Assembly (NCBI GenBank): GCA_030527545.1
Contig: JAUNAP010000005.1
Coordinates: 1-64,000 of the forward strand
Direction of reading: 5' to 3'
Origin: Actinomycetaceae bacterium
GTDB taxonomy: Bacteria; Actinomycetota; Actinomycetes; Actinomycetales; Actinomycetaceae
DNA: 64,000 nt
The position numbers were made by a program, and so were the translations under genes. The notes beneath the pieces are model-generated. The model saw nothing but the letters and a program-made list of their open reading frames with translations, made no database searches and was not told the origin of the DNA. Below, piece by piece: positions 33,981 through 41,665 of the stretch; within the stretch, counting starts at the first letter, position 1, and each line of letters starts with the position of its first letter.

Positions 33981-34889
33981 ATGACCACTCGCGAACAACG
34001 GGCCGGCAGGATCCTCAGCCTCCTTGCGCTGCTGGTCAACTCGCGCCGCCCCCTCACCAAGCAGGAAATCCTCGCCAACGTGCCGGATTACGCCGCAGAA
34101 GCCGCTCCGGAACGCGCCTTCGAACGTGACAAGAAGGTCATCAAGGACCTCCTGGGGATCACGTTCACCCACACTCACGATCTCTTCGACGAGACACTCG
34201 TGTCTTATTCGCTCGACGAAGCCGACGCCGCAGCCGATTGTCACTTCAGCGAGGACGAAGCCCTACTTCTCCACGAGGCCGCCCAGTTGTGGCGCTGCGA
34301 CGCCGGGGCCCCCGCCATCTTCGGGCTCCTCGACACACTGGCTCCCCGGCCCGCCGGTGCCGCGGCGTCGCCAAGCGTCGCCGCCTCCTCGCGCTACATT
34401 GCCGCTTCCGCGACGATCTTCACTGCTATCGTGTTGCGACAACGAATCTCCTTCCGCTACCGCTCCCGCGAAGGCAAGGTGGCTCGGCGTCTGGTCGCGC
34501 CCTGGAGACTCGTCGAACGCAACGACATCGTCTACGTGCAAGGGTTCGATGAGGACCGTCAGAAAGCGCGCGTTTTCCATCTGGGCCGTCTGTGCGGTTC
34601 GGTCACGAGGAAACCCGAGGCGGGAACATTTTCAATCCCCGCAGATATCGATGAATACCCACTCTTCTCACTGCCACTCGTTTCTCCTGTCCTCAAGGGG
34701 TTTTCTGCCCGCCTCAGCCGCTACATCGTGGAGGTCGATGTGACAGGCGCACGTATGAGCGAGGCAGCCGAAGACGAGTGGGTCTCAAGAATCCTCTTCG
34801 ACCAGGGTGACATCACGGTTGTCGAGCCGGCTTCGCTCGCGGCTAAGGTCCACGCGGCCTGGAAACACCTAGGAGACATCGATGGCTAG
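33981..34889 (+). CDS. pafB: PafB-like WYL-domain transcriptional regulator
   Basis: 302 residues. An N-terminal winged helix (RAGRILSLLALLVNSRRPLTKQEILANV) is followed by the WYL domain with the ligand-binding stretch VAPWRLVERNDIVYVQGFDEDRQ and a WCX-like C-terminal part. PafB and PafC form the activator of the LexA/RecA-independent DNA-damage response in mycobacteria. It overlaps pafC by 8 nt. No prcBA, pup, dop or pafA gene is in the window. Confidence 0.85.
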   Translation: MTTREQRAGRILSLLALLVNSRRPLTKQEILANVPDYAAEAAPERAFERDKKVIKDLLGITFTHTHDLFDETLVSYSLDEADAAADCHFSEDEALLLHEAAQLWRCDAGAPAIFGLLDTLAPRPAGAAASPSVAASSRYIAASATIFTAIVLRQRISFRYRSREGKVARRLVAPWRLVERNDIVYVQGFDEDRQKARVFHLGRLCGSVTRKPEAGTFSIPADIDEYPLFSLPLVSPVLKGFSARLSRYIVEVDVTGARMSEAAEDEWVSRILFDQGDITVVEPASLAAKVHAAWKHLGDIDG

Positions 34890-35793
34890 GCTGCAAGCTC
34901 TCAACGCCCCGAAGATGCTCGCGCTCTTGCGGCTCCTACGCACCTCTCGCTCGCTAAGGATCGACGAGGCCGCCCAGGCATTGGGCGTGAGCGACGACGA
35001 CGTGCGGCTGCTCGCGCGTGCCCTCATGAACGTGCGGTGGCGCCACGGCGACCCCGGCGATTCCGTCCTTATCCTTATCGAGGACGATAGGGTCACGTTG
35101 GAAAATGACCAGCGCCTCGGGGGCCTTGTCCGTCTCGACACCGACACGCGCCTCTTGCTCACGGCAGGCCTGCAGCTGCTGTCGGGGCGAGCGAACGAGA
35201 GCGAACGTCGTACGATCTCACATCTCATCGGCAAGCTACTAGGCTGCCTACCCGAACCTGGTTCGGTGGCTGCACACATGTGGGAGGCTGGCGAGACAGG
35301 CTCGCTGGGTAAGGTGCGCGACGCCATTGCTTCGCGCACGCGCTTGCTCATCAGCTACGTCGACGTTACAGGCGCGCACACACGACGACAGATCGATCCC
35401 GACAGGCTCGTGCTCGTCGATGGGCACTGGAACGTCGAGGCCTGGTGCGCGATGAGACGCCAGTGGCGAACGTTCCGACTCGACCATCTGCGCGTCCTCG
35501 ATGAGGCCGGCGAACAGCCGGTACACGAAGAACGCTCGACACCATCACACTGCTTCACTCTGTCCGTCGTCATCGATGCAGCCGCTGAGCACCTGTGTTC
35601 GGATCCGGCGGTGATAGACGTGGACTGGAACGAAGACGGTACGATCACGCTCCAATTGGAGGCCTTGTCTGAGGAGTGGGCTGCGGCTCGAGTGTGCGCA
35701 ATGGGCACGGCCGTACGCTCGGTAAAACCGCAATCAGTCGCTGAGGCCGTTCGCGAACGAGCCGAGCGAGCCCTCGCTCAGCGCCACGAGTAG
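34882..35793 (+). CDS. pafC: PafC-like WYL-domain transcriptional regulator
   Basis: 303 residues. N-terminal helix-turn-helix (LLRLLRTSRSLRIDEAAQALGVSDDDV) and a WYL domain with RQIDPDRLVLVDGHWNVEAWC followed by MRRQWRTFRLDHLRVL. The overlap with PafB and the shared architecture show that the two act as a pair. The stop TAG is the start of the -10 box for the next gene. Confidence 0.85.
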   Translation: MARLQALNAPKMLALLRLLRTSRSLRIDEAAQALGVSDDDVRLLARALMNVRWRHGDPGDSVLILIEDDRVTLENDQRLGGLVRLDTDTRLLLTAGLQLLSGRANESERRTISHLIGKLLGCLPEPGSVAAHMWEAGETGSLGKVRDAIASRTRLLISYVDVTGAHTRRQIDPDRLVLVDGHWNVEAWCAMRRQWRTFRLDHLRVLDEAGEQPVHEERSTPSHCFTLSVVIDAAAEHLCSDPAVIDVDWNEDGTITLQLEALSEEWAAARVCAMGTAVRSVKPQSVAEAVRERAERALAQRHE

Positions 35794-35796
35794 GCT
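35791..35796 (+). promoter_or_regulatory. -10 box of a leaderless transcript, overlapping the pafC stop
   Basis: TAGGCT, of which TAG is the pafC stop; then 6 nt and ATG 35803. Confidence 0.55.
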
Positions 35797-35802
35797 GGAG
35801 GC

Positions 35803-36141
35803 ATGACGATCTTCCTCGTTGTTCTCGCTTGCGGCCTTCTCGCCTTGGCTGGGCTGGCCGTTATCGTCGCGTGTGCGTGGCGCGCCTGGCGCTCTTTCCT
35901 CGAGCTTGCGCGCACCGCTTCTCAGGCGGCCAGTGACCTTGGCGACTTCGGTGTCTTGGAGCCGACTGTCATACGAGACCCTCGAGCGCCCGCGCTCGCC
36001 GAAGGTCGCGCTGGTGTGCGAGAGGCTCGTCGGATCCGAGACGACATCGCGGCTCGCCGCGCGCACGCGTGCAAGGGGCGCGCTCATCGTGCCATCTCGC
36101 GCTGGCGTGCGATCGGGATCATTCGCGAGGACGCCTCGTGA
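35803..36141 (+). CDS. Small single-span membrane protein in the tatA position
   Basis: 112 residues. One N-terminal membrane helix (IFLVVLACGLLALAGLAVIVACAW, about 3-26), then an Arg/Ala-rich, probably cytoplasmic tail. In mycobacteria tatA and tatC stand between pafC and helY. This protein has the right size and topology but lacks the TatA FG motif and amphipathic helix, and no tatC follows. I therefore call it a membrane protein of unknown function. It overlaps helY by GTGA. Confidence 0.65.
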   Translation: MTIFLVVLACGLLALAGLAVIVACAWRAWRSFLELARTASQAASDLGDFGVLEPTVIRDPRAPALAEGRAGVREARRIRDDIAARRAHACKGRAHRAISRWRAIGIIREDAS

Positions 36142-38843
36142 GCCGCGTGAGACACCGCAAACGCAAGGAGGAGAAACTCTCGGCGCCGGCGGAGGCCTAC
36201 CGGGCTTTCCGCACCGAGCAGGCACGCTATTCCTCGGCGATGAGAGCGTTCATCGACCGGCTTTCTTTCGCGCCGGATGATTACCAAATCGAGGCCATGT
36301 CGGCTCTCGATGCCGGTGCGAATGTCCTCGTAGCGGCACCGACCGGGGCCGGGAAGACCCTCGTAGCCGACTATGCGATCGCGCAGGTTGCTGCCCAAGG
36401 CGGCAAATTGTTTTACACCACGCCGATCAAGGCCTTGTCGAACCAAAAGTATCGCGATTTTTGCGCGGCGCTTGATCCACAGCTCGTTGGGCTTGCGACC
36501 GGGGATGTCACCATTAACGCCCACGCTCCCGTCGTCGTCATGACGACGGAAGTACTGCGAAACCTGCTCTATCGCGACGATGCGCGAATCGAAGAGCTGC
36601 GTACCGTCGTCATGGATGAGGTCCATTATCTTGCTGACCATTTTCGCGGGCCCGTGTGGGAGGAAGTCATCATCCACCTGCCCGAGCGTGTACGCCTCAT
36701 TGCCTTGTCTGCGACGGTGTCGAATGCCGAGGAGTTCGGCGAATGGCTCCAGGAAGTGCGCGGGGACACCCGTATTGTCGTCTCGGAATACCGTCCGGTC
36801 CCCCTCGAGTCACACATGGCCGTCGGCAGCGAGATCTATCCGCTCTATGCCGATGGCAAGACGCGAAAAGGGACGATCAATCGACGCCTCATCGGCGCCA
36901 TCGAGCGGGCGAAGGAGCCACACCGACGCAGGCGTGGACGTGGATTTGCGCCCGCGCGCGTACGCACGACGTCCCATCGGGAACTCGTCGAGGCGCTCAG
37001 ACGCCACGATCTTCTCCCCGCGATCGATTTCATCTTCTCGCGTGCCGGTTGCGATGCGGCGTGCCAACACGTTCTCGCCTCCGGCGTCTTGCTCACAAGC
37101 AACGAGGAGGCCCGCATCATCCGCGAACACGTCGCAGCGCGCACGCGAGGGCTCAGTGACCGTGAACGCGACGTGCTCAATATCGCGACCTTTGCCGCGG
37201 CGGCTGAAGCCGGGGTTGCCGCCCACCATGCGGGCATGCTGCCTCTCTTTAAGGAGATCGTCGAAGAACTCTTCACCGAGGGCCTGCTCAAGCTCGTATT
37301 CGCCACAGAGACGTTGTCTCTAGGCATCAACATGCCCGCACGCAGCGTCGTCATCGAGTCGTTACTCAAGTGGAACGGGGCCGCTAAGGTCCCCTTGAGT
37401 GCCGGGCAGTATACGCAGCTGACCGGTCGCGCAGGGCGTCGCGGACTCGATACGCTCGGCCACGCCATCGTCCTCTACGCACCCCAGCAAGACCCGCATT
37501 CGGTGGCGGCCCTCGCATCCAAACGCACCTACCCGCTACGGTCGGCCTTCCACCCGACCTACAACATGGTGGTTAATCTCTTAGGGCGGACCACTCATGC
37601 GGAAGCGCGCTCGCTCATGGAACGCTCCTTCGCCCAGTTCCAGGCCGACCGCTCCGTGGTGCAGCTCGCCAGCGAGGCGGCCAAGCTCACCGCCCAGATG
37701 GAGGCGGCGCGCGAGCGCATGTCGTGTTCGCGCGGCGACTTCGCCGCCTACAGCGACCTTGTGGCCGAACTCAAGTCGGCTCGGCGCCAACGCCCCAGCC
37801 AAGATGCCAGAGCCAAGGCGCGTACGTGCCTCGAGGACGCCCGAGTCGGTGACGTCATTGCCTATCGAGAACGCGGGCGCCCGGCACTCGCGCTTGTCGT
37901 TGAACCCTCCGTTCGCGGCGAGGGTTTCGTCGGTGTGCTCACCAGCGGGGCCCAACTTCGCCAGGTCGGCCCCTACATGGCGCCTATCGAAAAGGTCGGG
38001 CGCCTCGACGTTTCCCACGCCCTGCAACCTCGTAAGCCAAGGGATCGCCAACGTATGGCCTCCCAGCTTCGGCGAGCCTTCCGCGACGTCGCTTGGGAAA
38101 CGATTGATGCCGCACCCACGGACCGGGCACACGAGCTCGAACGTAAGGTTGAGGCTCACCCGTGCCACACATGCCCTCACCGATCGGCGCATCAGTCAAA
38201 GGCACGCGGCTATGTCAGGGCCAAACGACGGATCGTCAGACTCGAAGCCACGATCGAACGCAAGACCTCATCGATCGGGCAGACCTTTGATCGCGTCGCC
38301 ACGGTCTTGCAGCGCCTCGGTTACCTTCACCCTGACTACACTCTCACGTCGGCCGGCGAGCTTCTTTCTGGCCTGTATGCAGAGCGCGATCTGCTTGTGG
38401 CCCAATGCTTGGCGTCCGGAGCGTGGGACGACCTGGATGCTCCCGCCCTTGCGGGCGCAGTTTCGGCCTGCGTCTACTCCTCGCGCAACGATGAGCCCGT
38501 CGCTGAAGTGGGAAGCGTGGCCAACCTAGCGTCTGCTCTCGCTCGCACTCAGGCCGCCGCACAGCTCATCGACGACACCGAGGCGGCCTGCTCGGCGCCC
38601 CGCTCTAGCCTGCCTGATGCCTCCATGGCTACCATCGTGGCCCTATGGGCGAAGGGCGAGTCCCTCACGAAGGTTCTTTCCCTGGCTAACGACATGCCCG
38701 CGGGAGACTTTGTTCGACTCATCAAGCAGGTCATTGATGCGCTACGTCAAATAGCTCATGTTCATTCCGCACTCGCCCCGCAGGCTCACGAGGCTATCGA
38801 CGGCCTCAAACGCGGCGTTGTCAGCTGGGGCGATATCGGATGA
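36138..38843 (+). CDS. helY: HelY, Ski2-like DExH RNA/DNA helicase
   Basis: 901 residues. Superfamily 2 helicase of the Ski2/Mtr4 group. Walker A AAPTGAGKT, DEVH box VVMDEVHYLADHFRGPVWEE, SAT motif ALSATVSNAEEFGEWL, motif V INMPARSV and motif VI QLTGRAGRRGLD are all intact. The long C-terminal region (about 520-901) includes CHTCPHRSAH and the DSHCT-like helical part. The frame extends back to 36069 but GTG 36138, with GAGGA upstream, gives the usual basic N-terminus. lnt overlaps by ATGA. Confidence 0.93.
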   Translation: MSRVRHRKRKEEKLSAPAEAYRAFRTEQARYSSAMRAFIDRLSFAPDDYQIEAMSALDAGANVLVAAPTGAGKTLVADYAIAQVAAQGGKLFYTTPIKALSNQKYRDFCAALDPQLVGLATGDVTINAHAPVVVMTTEVLRNLLYRDDARIEELRTVVMDEVHYLADHFRGPVWEEVIIHLPERVRLIALSATVSNAEEFGEWLQEVRGDTRIVVSEYRPVPLESHMAVGSEIYPLYADGKTRKGTINRRLIGAIERAKEPHRRRRGRGFAPARVRTTSHRELVEALRRHDLLPAIDFIFSRAGCDAACQHVLASGVLLTSNEEARIIREHVAARTRGLSDRERDVLNIATFAAAAEAGVAAHHAGMLPLFKEIVEELFTEGLLKLVFATETLSLGINMPARSVVIESLLKWNGAAKVPLSAGQYTQLTGRAGRRGLDTLGHAIVLYAPQQDPHSVAALASKRTYPLRSAFHPTYNMVVNLLGRTTHAEARSLMERSFAQFQADRSVVQLASEAAKLTAQMEAARERMSCSRGDFAAYSDLVAELKSARRQRPSQDARAKARTCLEDARVGDVIAYRERGRPALALVVEPSVRGEGFVGVLTSGAQLRQVGPYMAPIEKVGRLDVSHALQPRKPRDRQRMASQLRRAFRDVAWETIDAAPTDRAHELERKVEAHPCHTCPHRSAHQSKARGYVRAKRRIVRLEATIERKTSSIGQTFDRVATVLQRLGYLHPDYTLTSAGELLSGLYAERDLLVAQCLASGAWDDLDAPALAGAVSACVYSSRNDEPVAEVGSVANLASALARTQAAAQLIDDTEAACSAPRSSLPDASMATIVALWAKGESLTKVLSLANDMPAGDFVRLIKQVIDALRQIAHVHSALAPQAHEAIDGLKRGVVSWGDIG

Positions 38844-40357
38844 AGACACTCCTTCGCCTCACGCTGGCGGGTCTAGCCGGTGGACTCATGTGGGCGGGAT
38901 TCCCGGGCGGGCTCACCCTAGGCTGGGTTGGCGTTGTTGCCGCTGTCGCTCTTCTCTTTGGGCTTTTGAAAGGTGCGGGGGCGCGCAACGGCGCCCTCGT
39001 AGGTGCCGCGTTCTCGATCGCGTTCTTCGTCCCTCACATCTCCTGGGCACGCATCGCCGTAGGAACCGCGGGGCCGTGGCTCGCCCTCGCCGGAGTCCAG
39101 GTGCTCTTCGTCACCGTGTGGGGCCTCGCGGCCGGTGCCTGGGGAACACGCCGGTGGGCCCGCCGGCACCCGTGGACGTGGGCTGCGATGCTTGTCGTCA
39201 GCTACGTGGGTGTCGAACAGCTGCGCGGCGTATTCCCCTTCGGCGGCTTTCCTTGGGGGTTCATCGCCTATCCCGCGGTTGACTCCCCGCTTCTCGCGGC
39301 CGCACCGCTTGGCGGTGAGGTCGCTGTCGGTGCGCTCATGGCTACCTTGGCTGCGGCACTGGCACTGGCACTCGGGCCTACCTCGAGAATGCTCACCCGC
39401 GTGTGCGCCGCGTCCCTCGCTGCGCTCGTCGTGTCCGGATGTGCCCTCGTTCCCCTCAAATCACACGCGACGGGGGAGGAGCTGCGTATCGCCGCGGTTC
39501 AGGGCAATGTCGACCGGCCCGTCAAGCAGACCTACGGAACCGGATCCGTCCTGGCCAACCACGCGCGCGTAAGCATGGAAACGATCGATCCCTCAGCGGT
39601 CGACCTCGTCTTGTGGGGCGAGCACGCAGCCGACAAGGATCCTCACCGCGACGCCGAAGCCGGCAGACTCCTCGACGAAGTAAGTACGAAACTCGGGGTT
39701 CCACTCGTCTACGGGACTGTTCGAAACGAAGGTGAGGTTCGCTTCGGCGAATACCGCGTTGCCGGAACGAACGCGTTTTACGACAAGCGTCGGCCCGTTC
39801 CCTTTGGCGAATACGTGCCCCATCGTGACTTCTTTAGGAAGCTCTCCGATGAGGTCGACCAGATCGGTCGCGACATGGTCGCGGGGGAGGGCGACGGAGT
39901 ACTGCGCGTCGAGGGCACACCCGCGCGGCTGGGGATCGCCATGTGCTTCGAGGTCGCCATCGAAGACCTCGTGGGGGATACGATCGCGCAGGGGGCAAAC
40001 CTACTCATCGTGCCGACGAATAACGCGCTCTTCGGTAACAGCGCGGAATCGCTTCAACAGCTCCAGATGACGCGGCTACGCGCCGCCACGTTTGGCCGCT
40101 ACGGTGTTCAGGTGTCAACACAGGGTGTCTCTGCCATCGTTACCGACACGGGCCAGGTCATCGCTAGGACGCGTCTGTTCCAGCCGGCCGTGCTCGTTCG
40201 CGATGTCGTCCTCACCGACGCGTCGACGCCCGCCGTACGGGTGATCGGGCCACTGCGTACCCTCATCATTGCCCTCACCGTCGCCTGGGGGAGTCTCGTC
40301 CTGCTTTTGTCGCCTATTCTTTCTCGTGTACACCGCAAGGAGAAACGATCGTCATGA
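38840..40357 (+). CDS. lnt: Apolipoprotein N-acyltransferase
   Basis: 505 residues. Adds the third acyl chain to lipoproteins at the membrane. The N-terminal half is a multi-span membrane region. The carbon-nitrogen hydrolase domain (about 215-460) shows the Glu-Lys-Cys triad: Glu in LVLWGEHAADKD, Lys in YDKRRPVPFGEYVP and Cys in IAMCFEVAIEDL. It is coupled to the downstream polyprenol-phosphate mannosyl synthase by ATGA; in M. tuberculosis the two are fused as Ppm1, here they are separate. Confidence 0.94.
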   Translation: MKTLLRLTLAGLAGGLMWAGFPGGLTLGWVGVVAAVALLFGLLKGAGARNGALVGAAFSIAFFVPHISWARIAVGTAGPWLALAGVQVLFVTVWGLAAGAWGTRRWARRHPWTWAAMLVVSYVGVEQLRGVFPFGGFPWGFIAYPAVDSPLLAAAPLGGEVAVGALMATLAAALALALGPTSRMLTRVCAASLAALVVSGCALVPLKSHATGEELRIAAVQGNVDRPVKQTYGTGSVLANHARVSMETIDPSAVDLVLWGEHAADKDPHRDAEAGRLLDEVSTKLGVPLVYGTVRNEGEVRFGEYRVAGTNAFYDKRRPVPFGEYVPHRDFFRKLSDEVDQIGRDMVAGEGDGVLRVEGTPARLGIAMCFEVAIEDLVGDTIAQGANLLIVPTNNALFGNSAESLQQLQMTRLRAATFGRYGVQVSTQGVSAIVTDTGQVIARTRLFQPAVLVRDVVLTDASTPAVRVIGPLRTLIIALTVAWGSLVLLLSPILSRVHRKEKRSS

Positions 40358-41094
40358 GTTCAAAGCCCGCACGCCGCATCGTCGTGGCAGTCCCCACCTA
40401 CAACGAGATTGAGACTCTCGAGTCAACCCTGGCCCGATTGGAGCAGGCCACCGACGACGTCGATATCGTCGTCGTCGACGACAACTCCCCGGACGGGACA
40501 GGTGATCTCGCCGACCGGATGTCCATGGCGGACCCGAGGATCCACGTCATCCACCGTCGATGCAAAGAGGGCCTCGGCCCGGCCTACCTCCACGCCTTCG
40601 CGTGGGCGCAGGAGGCCGGCTACGACTACGTCGTCGAAATGGACGCCGACGGGTCTCACCGTCCCGAACAGCTACCACGTCTGCTTGCGCGAGCGGGCGC
40701 ACCCGACGCCCCCGACCTCATCATCGGGTCGCGATGGGTGCGCGGAGGCGCGGTCAACGGCTGGGCCAAGCATCGCGAGCTTCTTTCACGCGCCGGAAAC
40801 CTCTACATCGGACTCGCGCTCGGTCTAGGCGTCAAGGATGCTACGGCAGGATTTCGGGTGTACAAGACCGCTTCGTTGCCAAAGCTCGATCTCGATGGTG
40901 TCGATTCGGCCGGATACTGCTTCCAGATCGATCTCACGCGCCGCGCTCGTCGCGCAGGCCTCGTCATTGCCGAGGTACCCATTACCTTCGACGAACGGGT
41001 TGCTGGCGTGTCAAAAATGTCCGGATCGATCATCACTGAAGCTCTCGGACAGGTGACAACCTGGGCAATCCGGGATCGCCTGGGGCGAGTGTAG
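40354..41094 (+). CDS. ppm1: Polyprenol monophosphomannose synthase
   Basis: 246 residues, GT2 family. Transfers mannose from GDP-mannose to polyprenol phosphate, supplying lipid-linked mannose for protein O-mannosylation and lipoglycans. VAVPTYNEIETLESTL, VVVDDNSPDGTGDLAD, the metal site EMDADGSHRPEQLPRL and IGSRWVRGG are typical, and QIDLTRRARRAGLVIAEVPI follows. No C-terminal membrane domain. Convergent with rbpA. Confidence 0.93.
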   Translation: MSSKPARRIVVAVPTYNEIETLESTLARLEQATDDVDIVVVDDNSPDGTGDLADRMSMADPRIHVIHRRCKEGLGPAYLHAFAWAQEAGYDYVVEMDADGSHRPEQLPRLLARAGAPDAPDLIIGSRWVRGGAVNGWAKHRELLSRAGNLYIGLALGLGVKDATAGFRVYKTASLPKLDLDGVDSAGYCFQIDLTRRARRAGLVIAEVPITFDERVAGVSKMSGSIITEALGQVTTWAIRDRLGRV

Positions 41095-41125
41095 GCCCGG
41101 CACGGCCCGACGGCCGGCTTTCATC

Positions 41126-41145
41126 CACTATCGCATGCGATAGTG
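41126..41145. repeat. Perfect 20-bp palindrome over the rbpA stop codon
   Basis: CACTATCGCATGCGATAGTG equals its own reverse complement. Read on the minus strand it encodes the last residues His-Tyr-Arg-Met-Arg and the TAG stop of rbpA. It stands between the convergent ends of ppm1 and rbpA, where a bidirectional stem could help end both transcripts; no T-run adjoins. Confidence 0.85.
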
Positions 41146-41493
41146 CGGCCCTTCGCGCAGCCGGCCCTCACGCAGGAGGACGAGCTGTTCATCGAGGAGC
41201 TGCTGAAGCTCCTCGGTCGAACGCCGCTCGAGCAGCATGTCCCAGTGCGTACGCTGGGCCTTTTGAGGCTTATCTTCCTCATCCGCTGCGGCGTCACCGA
41301 CAAGCTGGGCCATCTCGCCGTTTTTCGATTCCCACTCTGCGGGGGGAGTGGCCTCGGCTGCAAAGGTCACCTGAAATTCGCTACCGTCCACGCATCGGTA
41401 GGTCGCGACCTTGCGGGCGGCAAAAGTCACTCCGTCCTCGGTCTCCAGGCTCTTCGATCCGATGCTCGTGCCGCGAAGCGCGCGTTCAGCCAT
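41128..41493 (-). CDS. rbpA: RNA polymerase-binding protein RbpA
   Basis: 121 residues. Actinobacterial factor that binds the primary sigma factor and stabilises the open complex. The N-terminal tail ALRGTSIGSKSLETEDGV, the core domain ATYRCVDGSEFQVTFAAEATPPAEW and the sigma-interaction helix RTHWDMLLERRSTEELQQLL are conserved. The zinc cysteines of Streptomyces RbpA are mostly lost (WESKNGE in place of WxCxxCG), as in the M. tuberculosis protein. ATG 41493, with AGGAG upstream, is chosen over the longer frame from 41598. The neighbourhood of ppm1 is shared with mycobacteria. Confidence 0.95.
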   Translation of the reverse strand: MAERALRGTSIGSKSLETEDGVTFAARKVATYRCVDGSEFQVTFAAEATPPAEWESKNGEMAQLVGDAAADEEDKPQKAQRTHWDMLLERRSTEELQQLLDEQLVLLREGRLREGPHYRMR

Positions 41494-41530
41494 GAGTTCT
41501 CCTGCGTAGTGACGACGAGTGTGCGGCCTG

Positions 41531-41536
41531 ATTCTA
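41531..41536 (-). promoter_or_regulatory. -10 box for rbpA
   Basis: TAGAAT on the minus strand, 37 nt before the rbpA ATG, leaving room for a leader with AGGAG. No TTGACA-like -35; rbpA is often served by alternative sigma factors. Confidence 0.45.
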
Positions 41537-41611
41537 CCAGCGCTGCACGCACCTCGCTTCTCACGGGCCTCGAGGGTTGATAGGGCGCACGCGAGCACCG
41601 CGCTCTTAAGC

Positions 41612-41617
41612 TACGAT
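41612..41617 (+). promoter_or_regulatory. -10 box for the PTS permease gene
   Basis: TACGAT. Initiation near 41624 gives a short leader before ATG 41666 with GGAGGGA, or a nearly leaderless start at ATG 41627. -35 not evident. Confidence 0.4.
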
Positions 41618-41665
41618 TTAGTAGGCATGAGCCGCACAACCATGCGGGACACGGGAGGGACAATG

